This document shows positions 12,335 through 22,669 of a stretch of DNA of 64,000 nt, in pieces (position 1 is the stretch's first letter; each line of letters starts with the position of its first letter). This DNA comes from Polytrichum commune (lineage: Eukaryota > Streptophyta > Polytrichopsida > Polytrichales > Polytrichaceae): positions 31,173,501 to 31,237,500 of the forward strand of contig OX485805.1 of assembly GCA_950295325.1 (NCBI GenBank), read 5' to 3'. The notes below the pieces were generated by a model, which saw only the letters and a list, made by a program, of their open reading frames with translations, searched no databases and was not told the origin of the DNA. The position numbers were made by a program, and so were the translations under genes.

Positions 12335-13170
12335 CGGACCTTGTACAATTGCTAGCCCACGGACTTTTTGGGCTAGTAGCTAACCCAATAGCTAAGTGTT
12401 ATGACTGAAAACAATACTTGAAAAGAATGAGCTAGCCTGCCTATGGCTAGATTGAGGCTTGAAAAAAATGGGCTAGCCCAGCTAGTTATTAGCTAGCTAA
12501 AGATTGGGTAGGTAGCTCAATCGGCTCAAGCTAAGGCCCAACCACACTTGACTTTAGGACATTGTGGTTTTAAATGCTAAAACCTAGAATGCCCTGCTTG
12601 GCAGAAGCAACCACCGCTTTGCTAGCATGCAAGCCTGGATCAGGTGGGCTAGAATGTGACTTTGGCAGTCTAAATGATAGCATCACCTCAAAGAGATCAT
12701 CACTTGGGGGAGGCTTTGCAAAGGCGTCGATGATGCTGAAGTTGAACAAGCATCTAATGCCATACGATCCTGAAGAACAAATCTTGCTGGACAATTCTGA
12801 TTGGGAGAATCACATTCCAAAACGCTTTATTTTTTATGAGGTGTTGCAGATAGAGGATGATGACGGTTCATTGGTAGAGAATGGCAAGCAACAAGAATTA
12901 GACATTGATGACAATGAGTGATTTCGACATATGAAATATGATTGTATTGATGAAACGACGCCTCCTTGAATTCAACATATGAGCTAGTTGAGCTAGCTTT
13001 TTAGGTTAGCTAGCCCAGCTATATGGTTGAAAACAATACTTGAAAAAAATGGGCTAGTCCAGCTATGGCTAGATTGAGGCTTGAAAAAAATGGGCTAGCC
13101 CAACCATGGCTAGATTGAGGCCTGAAAAATATGGGCTAGCCTAGCTAGCTAATGGGCTATAAAAGGTTTG
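12335..13170 (+). mobile_element. hAT-type element, non-autonomous, with GGGCTAGCC repeats
   Basis: The element is flanked by an exact 8-bp duplication GAGCATTT (12,327-12,334 and 13,171-13,178). Its ends are a weak inverted repeat: CGGACCTT at the left, and CAAACCTT read inward from the right. Both subterminal regions carry repeats containing GAAAACAATACTTGAAAA, TGGCTAGATTGAGG and GGGCTAGCC (12,400-12,540 and 12,990-13,165). Between them lies a transposase C-terminal remnant. At 836 bases it cannot encode a full transposase, so it would need one in trans. Confidence 0.6.
12574..12921 (+). pseudogene. hAT transposase C-terminal remnant
   Basis: The open frame codes for 115 residues. The segment PGSGGLECDFGSLNDSI followed by KRSSLGGGF and MMLKLNKHL resembles the dimerisation region at the C-terminus of hAT transposases, which has a small-residue turn, an (S/C)(E/D)-F-S-like motif, then R-L and a final helix. 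An acidic tail follows. The N-terminal zinc finger and RNase H core are missing, so it is a fragment left by internal deletion. Confidence 0.45.
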
Positions 13171-13231
13171 GAGCATTTAGATGTAATTGACCAAGGTTGT
13201 CAGATTAGATGGGATGGGATGCAAAAGTCAT

Positions 13232-13566
13232 CACTACACTAAATAGGATATTTAGTGTTGATACACTAAATATGAACGCATACAATAATGTAAATGTCAA
13301 TAACCCTATGAAAGTAAGTAACATTAAATGTAAACTCAAACACTAAATATCAACTATGGTAATATGTGGAAGTTACATGTTTGAATTTAGTGTTAATAAG
13401 GATATGAAATCCATGCTTCACAAGAAGGGAGGTGGTTGTAGGGAAGATAACGACACATTTATGTCTAACTTTAATTGTCCAGAAATTAAAAATTAGTGTT
13501 GAGTAGGGTAGGGTGATAACAACATTAAATATAACCGAATACTAAATATCATGTTTAGTGTAGTAA
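13232..13566. mobile_element. MITE with ACTACACTAAA terminal inverted repeats
   Basis: The left end reads ACTACACTAAATAGGATATT. The right end, reverse-complemented, reads ACTACACTAAACATGATATT, so about 20 terminal bases match with two or three differences. The interior repeats AACACTAAATAT-like words. The target duplication is not clear. A related scrap lies near 10,803-10,840. Confidence 0.55.
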
Positions 13567-14033
13567 TAGAATGGAGACTAAAACATGTAACTTATTTAAC
13601 GGTCGATTTTACCAATTGGTTGGGAAAATCCTGATGAATTTGATATGTGAATTGGAAAAATTTCATACTAGACTTTATTGGGAAGTCATCCAGACAACTT
13701 TTGTGGAGCAACTTCAAAGGAGGCATAAAACCACACATTGCATCACGGAATACCGTGATCAGTGTAAGGCCAAAGGGCTCGCATTTACGCCGGTATACTC
13801 ATACGGGCGTTATCTTTTCTTTTTTTCTTTTCTGGAGCAACTTGCGTGATCGGTTTAGTTTCTTTTTTCTTTTTTCCCATTTTTTTTTTTTTTTTTTTTT
13901 ACCCCCTCCCTTTTGGTGATGTGATGGGATGAGATGCATGTGACGTGACAACCCTGCAGTTGAAACTAATAAAAATCTTTGGAAGATTTCTAAAGCAACC
14001 AAAGATGGAAAGGATATTGGCTCTCTCCAAAAA
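13567..14033. other. no gene; poly-T tract
   Basis: Short frames only. A pyrimidine-rich stretch at 13,818-13,918 includes a run of about 22 T near 13,880-13,900 and gives meaningless Phe-rich or Lys-rich translations. Confidence 0.5.
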
Positions 14034-16305
14034 GGTCCCGTTTACAAATGTGTTGCTCTCCTCAATAAAAGTCATGCAAACCCATTAGGAAGGCATATAA
14101 GTTGAATATAAGTTTTTTATATATATTTTAAAATGTTACAAATCCTCCCTTTGCAACGTCAATTTCCAAGGGGCGAATAATCTTCAATTTTAGTTTCTGA
14201 ACACTCTATATTGCCACCGGTTGTTCAATGGTGGTTGAAAATATTGTATTTTGTATTTGCAATGGGAGTTGTGGCAGACTATTATTATGCATAATAGTTC
14301 ATATTTAAGGAGGCTATAGACAACAAAGTTTTTTAGTTTTAAAATTATTTGGACAATTTGAAAACATGTGTGACAAGAAGCCAACAATACAATATAATCT
14401 TATATCAGCTTAATTTAAACTTGCATCTTCTTATTTTGGTGTTGAATACTTCAATATATTAAATGTGATTATTGCACTGATAGGTTACAATGTGAATACT
14501 TTTTAGGCATAGAAAAATACTAGGTGTTCTACTTCAACATTCAATTTCATGATAGCTAGGGATTTCAAAAAATAAGATATTGGGTTGAATTCCATGTTTC
14601 ATCAATCCACGAAACCTAATCATTTCAAATGTCTCCAAATTTTGTGGGGGTCATTTGAGGTACCTAATTATAGGAACACCTAACTATTCGCATTCTTATA
14701 AGTCTTCAAATTACAATAGATGGTGACTTTCATTCATTTAAACAATTCTATAATATTTACAAATTTAGAATATTTAGGATATTCTTCCCACATGCCCTTA
14801 ATTGTTGAAACTGGAGCACCTTCCATTCATAAGGTAACCAAATTAGGCACATCTACCTTAGGTGATATGAAATATCTTATAATTTTGATAAACCACCTTT
14901 GCTCCACCCTCCCACTTCCACCCTCCCCTACATTTGCCGGTGTTGCTTTCCCCTTGCTCTTGCCATGCATAATCTCCACCCATGTCTCCACCTTTGACCT
15001 CCATCCTCCACCTCCACCTCCCCCTACACCCTTAAGTTCTCCAATCCCCCCCCATCTCTAAGGTAGACAATCCTTATTTGGCTACTTTTCTTACTAGGAC
15101 ACCTATATTTCAGTGGTATGTGGTGTGGTGTGCCTCCAAAGACCGGATAGAAAAACAACATGTATTTAAAAGAGACTGAATTATGTGTTCGAAATCCGAT
15201 GACCATTCTAGCAATAGTCAACATGAATGGGGGGACTTAATTATATGATCATTTAATGTGCATGAAAATCTTCACTTTGATAATGAATAAGATATCCATA
15301 TGAGCTCCAAAAATTATGAGGAAAGTGGCTATGACCTTGTTATAGATTTGTTAACCATCTCGTGCTAATTGCATGTTTCATATCCTACGAGAAGTGGGCT
15401 AGTCAGAAAAAGTAACCATTTAGGACCCGACTACTTTACCTTGTTTCCAACCTTCACTCGCGGAAATTTGTATAAAATGGCATCGACTCTACTCCCAACG
15501 TATCTTTACCCACAATTGTTCTTCGTTACCTTCAACCCACTTCAGCTAAACTCGGCTAGTTACCAAAGTCAAGAATCATATTCTAAGGATGCATTCCAAT
15601 ATCTTTAAAACATATGCAAACTTTTAGCATTCACTCTTGGAGGCACACCAAACCACATTCCGCTCAAATACATTAGGTATATATGCTAATAAAAAAGGTA
15701 ACCGAATAAGGGTTGTCTACCTTAGGTGCTACAAAACATCACCCAAGTTTGAACAACCACCTTTGTAAATTGCTAGATCACCCCAAGATCATGCCCATAT
15801 TAACTTAAGAGAACTTCACCCTCCCACTTCCATGAAGGGCAACAATTATCATATACGGACGTATCTCCCATTCATCTAACATAAAAGCCTTGAAATAGTA
15901 TACATCCAACAAGGTACTCTTTTCAGTTGATTTGACACCGGAATTAGCTTAAAAAACCCCAAAGCAGTCTACATGAGATCATTTGGGATGAATCGACAAC
16001 AAACCTATAGGAAGTCAAGTTTTTTATGTTGGATGGATGAGAGATATGCTTGTATACTAGACAATTCCCTCTCTCCCACTCCCACCCCTCTCCCTCCCCA
16101 AGTTTGCTCATATAATTTGCTCTCGCCATGCATATGAGCTCCACCCTCCACCCTGTTCTCTCCACTTCACCCCTCCCTCTCCACCCTGCCTCATCTTCAC
16201 CTCTCCTTCACCGATTTTCGTATAAAATGGCATCGAGTACTCCACTCCCAGCGTATCCTTGGTCACATTTGTTCATCGGTAATAGCTTCCCACTTTGACT
16301 GCACT
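14034..16305. repeat. 2.2 kb low-copy repeat, unit 2
   Basis: This is the second unit of the repeat at 7,724-9,890, in the same orientation, with many substitutions and small indels. No coding frame is conserved between units. The right edge meets the 5' side of the small spliced gene at 16,363. Confidence 0.65.
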
Positions 16306-16362
16306 CATCAAATTTGTTTGCGGGACATAGTTGCAGCTTCACAAGTGGAAGCTTGTGAGAAG

Positions 16363-16841
16363 ATGGCAATCGAGGAGAACTCCAGGGAATCGGAGCAGGA
16401 TCACGGTGCCACTGTGGGTAATTCGTAGGAGGTGTTCAGTTTTAGTCATGTCATGAGTTATGGGTTGTGGTTAGTCACATAATTGATGTTATGGATTTTT
16501 GGAGATTGAAGGAGAGGAAAGGTGCCAGTTCTGAGCCTGACAATTCTTCTTGTTGCAACAGGGGAAACCAGAGGCCATGGCTGCGAAGACCAAGGGTGCA
16601 GGATGGAAGCCGCTGCCAAAAAGAGACGATGTGAGTTTGTTACTCAACGCCTTTTGAAACCTTGCTCCGTTTCGTCTTGAGGAAACGTTGAATGTTTCAC
16701 ACGCATTGAGATGTCGAGGATTCTGAAATACGTCGACGTTGTTGATGGACTTGTGTAGGTGTTGAAAAGGATTCTGAAGGATATCAAAGATACTTTGACA
16801 GGGTGCGTTCCAGCATCGGAGAACTCACGTGCTGCTCCTGA
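16363..16841 (+). CDS. small spliced gene, unknown function
   Basis: Three exons fit in phase: 16,363-16,417, 16,562-16,630 and 16,759-16,841. The donors are GTGG|GTAATT and CGAT|GTGAGT and the acceptors AACAG and TGTAG. Together they give 68 codons plus TGA. The protein is hydrophilic and charged, with a basic AAAKKRRC segment that could be a nuclear signal, then DSEGYQRYFDRVRSS. I recognise no family. The frame is also open upstream of the ATG back to about 16,325, so further exons may exist. A hAT element lies 160 bases downstream. Confidence 0.4.
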
Positions 16842-17000
16842 TCATTAGTACTGCCCGAAGCTTTGCGAGGGACTGACTCCAAGTGAATTGGATACAATAT
16901 TCTTACGTAGTCAGCTTTCAAAAGTATGGGTGGATAAGTTCCTTGCTTAACATTATCCAGGTGCTATCCGCCGTTCCATTCTAATAATATTCAGTGATAT

Positions 17001-18090
17001 CAGTGCTCAAAATTGAAGTCTTCAGTGCCCTTCAAATGGGTTTTGGGACTTCAAAAAATACCTCAAGGAAAACAACCCTTCAAAACATAATCCTCATGTC
17101 TAAGTGCTCCCTTCACTTGAAGTGCTGGATAAATAATACCCTTCAAGTACTGTTCATCATCTCAAGTAGCCGTTTAACTCCGGCTGTCTAACTTTGGGCT
17201 CCATATCTCAAATCCAGATGGGAATTGTATGTTGATAGGTTTGGTTGTGAGAAAGTGCATACTTTGCACTATGACTCTATGCCCGGGTGTGATGTAGGGG
17301 GCTCGTTGGAGGATTGCATCACCCTTGGTAGACTATACGTCCAAAAGGTTATTGACTCACTAAATGATCGCTTCCCCGACTTGCCTATTTTTAATGCAGC
17401 CAGACTTTTTAGCCCAAAACACTATCCCATGGATGCATTGGATCGAGGCACTTTAACTGAGCAATGGTTGAACTGGTTGGTGACACATTTCAAGTGGAGC
17501 TATGTTCTTGTTGATCAAGCCAATGCGGAGTTGCTCGAATTTGTGGAGATGTTATCTTCAACTTGTCAACACCGAAGTATGCATGAAGATTGGGTTTTTT
17601 GTGGCCGTGACCGAGAGTTTAAGATCAATTGGCCAACCCTAATGTCGCTATGGCAAGCCAGACTTGTGATCCCTACTAGCACTGTTGTTTGTGAGCGTGG
17701 TTTTTCAAAGCATAATTGGGTTAAGAGCGAAAGGAGAACATGCCTAAACCTTGACACACTTGATGCATTGATGAAGGTTAGCCTAAACAGTTTGGGAGTT
17801 GAATTCATGGATTGGAATGGAATTTTTGACACTTGGAAAACTGCTACAGTAACCAACAAGCGTAGGGCATTGTCACTTCAAGAGGTGGAGTTAGATAGTT
17901 GATTCTCCATTATTTCATAGTACTAGAAGCATGTACCATGCAAATCATGCATAATTTTTATATAATTTTTATATTTCTTAGAAAATTTTCCATTGACGTC
18001 CTAGATTTAGATATGCCCTTCAATTGCAATGCTGAAATTTCAGAGTCCTTCAAAATGAAATTCATATGAGGGCTTTAATTTTGAGCACCG
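17001..18090 (+). mobile_element. hAT element with exact 8-bp target duplication
   Basis: It is flanked by AGTGATAT at 16,993-17,000 and 18,091-18,098. The left terminus is CAGTGCTCAAAATTGAAG. The right terminus, reverse-complemented, is CGGTGCTCAAAATTAAAG. Both subterminal regions repeat CCTTCAA words. At 1,090 bases it retains only the 3' part of a transposase, so it is a deletion derivative. Confidence 0.85.
17225..17902 (+). pseudogene. hAT transposase C-terminal part
   Basis: This is a 225-residue open frame. The end carries the hAT dimerisation signature: LWQARLVIPTSTVVCERGFS, then KSERRTCLNLDTLDALMKV. The segment before it (LFSPKHYP through TFKWSYV-like sequence) matches the usual region between the RNase H core and the dimerisation domain. 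The BED finger and the catalytic Asp residues are absent, consistent with internal deletion. The reading frame itself is intact. Confidence 0.75.
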
Positions 18091-18262
18091 AGTGATATTG
18101 TTTCATCCGAATCACACTCGCTTTTCAGCTTAAATCTACTTACAGACAAGCATTCATAAGGAATAATTACGGCACCTAACATGACATATTCCCGGCCCCA
18201 CCCAACCTGGTCACTGAGCTGAATAATGTTATGTGTAGCAACAGTTTCTGATTTTAATTAAA

Positions 18263-19710
18263 GTGGTGTGGTCGTAGACATAGAAGTACAGCCAAATTGA
18301 TACCCTCCAAAGTACTTGTACGGCACAGGTTGTGCCTTGTTAATGCGACGAGAGTTTATGTATGTATGAATCTATGATCAGTTGTTTTGTAACTTGCTCA
18401 ATTGAATCTTCTTCCCGATTGTAGATGATTTGTCTCATCCATCCCGTGCATATTTTGAGACATTACTGACGAGGAGATATTCCGGATCACTCGGCTCGTA
18501 CACGACACACCTCCGCCCCAAAATACTGAACTAGGTTGCACATGAAATATTTCATCGTTGTTGTGCAAGCAACGAGCAGTTCAAATATAATTCATATTTG
18601 AACATCAATGATCTGGTCAAATATATTGTTTCTAATTCTACTCTTATGTGGTTTTCCACTGAAACAAGTGCTTTAGTAACCTTATCGAGTAGTGTGGTCA
18701 TCGTACATGTAACATGGAGTAATTCGATTGCACACCAATTTCAATCCTGGCATCATAACGTGCTGGTCTGCAGCTGTTTAGTTTTGAATGTGGACTACTG
18801 TATTTCATCGATATACTGAGCTGGGCCGATGACAACGTAATCAAGCTGAAATCCGGCGCAGGATAGACTCGTTCGATTCTGAAAGGTACAAATTTGCAAT
18901 GCAACAGCCACCAGGCGATTCAAACAGGGAAGCCGTGTTACGATGTGGCGAGCTTACAAAGTTCTTCAGATTGTAACTTTCTAGATCCACTTCCAATAGG
19001 GGCACCAATAATTCTGCAATTAGACAAGTGATTAGACTAGTTCTAGATATTGGAGTGCAGGAAAGATGACCAAGGGTACAAAAAAATGAAGACGTCCGAA
19101 TTGGAGCCCTGAATAAACCCTAGTCCTGGTAAAATTGAAAATGCACACCTTCTGTCTCGGAACAAATTGCGCACACAATTTCCAGCAGATATCTCTTGAA
19201 AAATTCTCGGTCGCATGTCAATGGCGAAGGAGATGGGAGGCTCCCACAGAAACTTTACAATCAAGTCGAAAATCATTTCACGGTAGCCGGGCAAGATCGC
19301 GAGGAGCTTCACGAAGAGGAATTGAGTTCGATGAAATTGGATACTGGTTATCAACAGGATTGGTCGAAGAAAAATTCTAGAATGAATTGATGCTAGGACT
19401 CCTGAGATCAGATAACCATGAGAAGAAATATTTGAACATTGGTAACTGAAATTAGTATGCTGGCTCTGTGGAAGATAGCTATCTATGGCAGCTTCAATAG
19501 GTGATACCAAATGCTTCTGATATTCAACCCAGAAGCCACAGCTAATCATCTCTTTGAAATTGTATGTTACAAGCATCTCAAGCATGGCTGTGCATACAAA
19601 CCCTAAGTTTGTGTGTCACAAAAACTGACTTCTACAACCTTCATGGAATTATTGACAGAGCACGTACCTCTGCTCAAACACCTATCCAGCTAGTGGTCCT
19701 TGATAGAAAC
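18263..19710. repeat. left part of duplicated unit, copy B
   Basis: This is the partner of 1-1,510. Similarity is high across most of it, with indels, for example near 18,595 and 18,930. The stretch 18,099-18,262 to its left shows no feature. Confidence 0.7.
19196..19390 (+). CDS. short conserved open frame, copy B
   Basis: This is the partner of 955-1,122, sharing QD-EE-HEE and SSMKLDT before a stop. It starts without a clear ATG, so it could be an internal or terminal exon. No family is recognised. Confidence 0.22.
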   Translation: MKNSRSHVNGEGDGRLPQKLYNQVENHFTVAGQDREELHEEELSSMKLDTGYQQDWSKKNSRMN

Positions 19711-19899
19711 CTGTAAGAGTCACCTTCTACATGGCCATGCATGGCATGACAGTGATCTGAGTATCAGTTGTAGGAATATAGAGCTTGTATATTCTGTAGG
19801 AGATTCATTGTTGTACCACTTAAGCACTTCAATAAAATTTCAATTCAATCAAAGCTACTATATCTGACAGATACTTGTGACTGACATTATTCTGCATTA

Positions 19900-20215
19900 C
19901 CAGAATCACAACTGAGGTCTTGAGCCACCTTGTTTAGTCCTGCTAACTTGGCCCATTCCTTGTCTGCATAGAGCAACGATTTTCTTGCATAATCACTTAA
20001 TTTGTCCTGGGAGACCCAATATGGAAGTTCCATGGAAATCTAAGCTGGCTCTTAGTACTTTTTACGACGGATTTGTGAGAGGGGATGCTGATCGAGGTTT
20101 CTCTATGAGACACAGCATCGACCACACACATACTTAACATGCGTCAAACCTTCACAAAAGGTATACTATTAAGCCGAAAGAAGTATGATTGATGACTTTG
20201 GCCTCTGATACATCA
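19900..20215 (-). pseudogene. rearranged scrap of AP2-like gene 5' region
   Basis: Words from the AP2-like gene and its upstream flank recur out of order. Near 19,908 ATCACAACTGAGGTCTTGAG matches 24,330. GGCCCATTCCTT near 19,951 matches 2,630. From about 20,040 to 20,212 the sequence follows the upstream flank at 3,700-3,890. This is a third, truncated locus of the family. It ends abruptly at CTTTGGCCTCT, where Copia sequence follows shortly after. Confidence 0.5.
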
Positions 20216-20259
20216 TTAACTTCGCTTCATCTCCTCTGTTACATCAGCAACTCTACTAT

Positions 20260-20550
20260 AAAGAAATTCATTATACTCTTTGAATTTAATTTGACAACCA
20301 GAGAATAAGTCTCCTTGTAATCAATACCATGGACTTGTGTAAAGCCTCTAGCAACTAGTCTAGCTTTGTGCTTGTCAATTATACCATCAACCTTAGTTTT
20401 AACCTTATAAATTCATTTAGAACTTATTGTTTTTCGATTGGATGGAAGAGGGGTAAGCTTCCAAGTGTTGTTCTTGTCCAAAGATTACAACTCAGCATTT
20501 ATGGCAACTTGCCAATCTTTGGCATCTTATCATGTTAAGGCTTCTTTCAT
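20260..20550 (-). pseudogene. Copia reverse transcriptase remnant
   Basis: The minus-strand translation contains KHKARLVARGFTQVHGIDY, then KETYSLVVKL, preceded by a KTISSKWIYKVK-like segment. These are the standard opening motifs of the Copia RT domain. Stop codons interrupt the frame and the catalytic YVDD region is missing. Confidence 0.75.
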
Positions 20551-21079
20551 GGTTTGAGGTGGGTCTGATGAAGTATTGACAACGTGTGCTTGATAATGTT
20601 GTTGTGAATATTAAGGTTTCATTGTTTGTTCTTTGCCTTCAATAGATTCAATTAACCTTTGTGATGGTTTAATGTATCTTTTGGGTCGAGCTGAAGAACT
20701 TGACGGCTGGTTGTAAAAGCTTGGAAGTGTACTTGGTGCTCTTAGTCTTGAAGTTGCTTCAACTTCATGAGATAAGTTTTCTCTATCATTGTGTGATGAT
20801 CATTCTAAAAATGTTTCAAGTACATCATTATGAGAAGGTGAATTTTGTTGATTTTGCAAAGATTGTCCTTATGGAGGTGGAGGCCCAACTATACTGGATG
20901 GCAAGGGTGGTGGTGGCCCGACATTACTTGATGGCAAGGATGGTTAACTTTCCTTTGTTATTGAAGGGTGTATTTTAAATAGTTTTGGATCTATTAGAAT
21001 CTCTTATTGTATTTGGTCTTGCAATGTCATTTCTCCATGAGTTTCATAAAAAATGACATCGCTTCAAATGATATTTTAT

Positions 21080-21659
21080 TCAAATGACATCAACATTGGT
21101 TCCTTTTAAAAGGCTTGGAGTCAATCTCTCTCCTTTAAAATATGAACTTTCCCTAAAGTTCATTTTAGTATAAGGTTTGTTACATTCATTAAAATAAATA
21201 ATTTTATATATATAGAGTGTTGATGCGTGATCTGTAATAAAGTTCATATCCTTCATTAGGATTTCTTCTTGAATCAAATCCGTGATTGGTAATTGCAAAG
21301 TAATCCATGGCCGCCTTCTTAAGGAGCTAATGAAAGATCTATAACTTGGAGGAAGATTTCTCATCAAGTGAGTATGGCTTCATCATCACGAACTGTTGAA
21401 CTTGTTGCTAATAATTGCTCAAGGTGAGCTCTATGATTATGAATGTGTTTAACAATACTTCATTTTCTTTCATTTTTAAAGCGTGTAGTTTATCCTTCAA
21501 AACCATTTTTGTTACAACATCATGTGATTCAAATAACTTTATTAGTTCTTGCCATGTAAGATGAGCAGATGTGCATGATTGTATACGTGAAACAATATTG
21601 TTTTGAAGGCAGTTATTGATAATTGTCAAAGACAAAAACATTTTTGTCTTCCCATGCAC
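21080..21659 (-). pseudogene. Copia gag remnant
   Basis: Two minus-strand pieces, 21,659-21,408 and 21,367-21,080, carry WQELIKLFESHD, LKDKLHALKMKEN and RNLPPSYRSFISSLRRRP, the usual UBN2-type gag pattern. They are split by a frame break near 21,410, and no CCHC knuckle is visible. Confidence 0.65.
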
Positions 21660-22669
21660 CTATATTTATTGCTCCTATAATAGGTAATGGTGGGGATCCA
21701 ACAGCAATTTGTGCTGCCATTTGTGCCACCGGTAAGTGTTCTACACCACTTGCAAGGGGCCATAATTTTTCTGCCTTGAAAATCAATGTTAAACTATGTT
21801 TCTATAAATTGAAGTAAGAACCATTGAATTTAGTACCATGATTGATGTCCACCTTTTGTGCCATCTTCAACATGCTTGATTTAATATGACATGTATTTCA
21901 AATTCTTCCATGAAGATAATAAAATTGTTCCACCATGCTTCCATTCCTTCCATTTTACTTATGGTTTGTGTTCGATTGTTTATTATGTGGGTTTTGGTGC
22001 AAGATTGGAATCGCATTCCATAGGCTTGATGATTTTAATTTCATCAACAACCTCTTTCAATAAAATAAGTTGTTCTTCCATGGCCATTACAAGCTATTTT
22101 GCAATCAATGCAATTCTTTTCTTATTCAACACTATACTCATTGAACTCAATGATCAAGCGTTCTAAACATCAAGATTGCTATGAAACCATGTGAAATTTT
22201 ATGAGAAAAGAAGAAGATTCATACACATGAGCAAAGTAATCGTGTTAAAGAAGAGTGTCACAAAATTTTCAATGTATTCTTGTACTCATGAAGAACCCTC
22301 TTCAAGAGTCACAAATCTATGTAAGAGTCGCATCTCTTACATGACAACCCTTCAACTTAGATTACAAACTAGTGTACTATACAATGTATATACATTCATG
22401 AACATATGTCTAACAGGTTGGTTGACAAAGAAAGAGTTTATGAAGAATACTAACATCCAATAGAAATCTTGGTGAGTACTGAAATTTCTTGCATAAGGCA
22501 AAAGACAAAACAATTGCTACCACCTGTAAATGGGAGGATCTACTGGTAGGAATGTACACCACGTCTACTGTAGCAAGAAAACCATACCTACAACACACCA
22601 TGAACACACCAAGCATTTCAGAACGAATAACATTCTAACTAACGTGGGCCTATCAAATCTCTACACTAA

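Larger units (their letters stand above)
20216..22480 (-). mobile_element. decayed Ty1/Copia retrotransposon
   Basis: Read on the minus strand, the element runs from an LTR-like end through a primer-binding site and gag to a reverse-transcriptase start. LTR-like sequence begins at about 22,190 (TGTGAAATTTT on the plus strand). Next to it, on the minus strand, is TGGTTTCATAGC, close to the initiator-Met primer site TGGTATCAGAGC. Gag matches lie at 21,080-21,660 and pol at 20,260-20,550. Most of pol is deleted and no second LTR is visible. It interrupts the duplicated unit, which resumes near 22,490. Confidence 0.6.

Noticed and set aside
13647-14002. Phe-rich and Lys-rich frames on opposite strands
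   Set aside because: They are produced by the T-rich tract at 13,818-13,918.
19043-19585. Minus-strand frame of 180 codons in copy B of the duplication
   Set aside because: The matching stretch of copy A (near 850-1,350) is broken by stops and shifts on that strand, so it is probably not coding.
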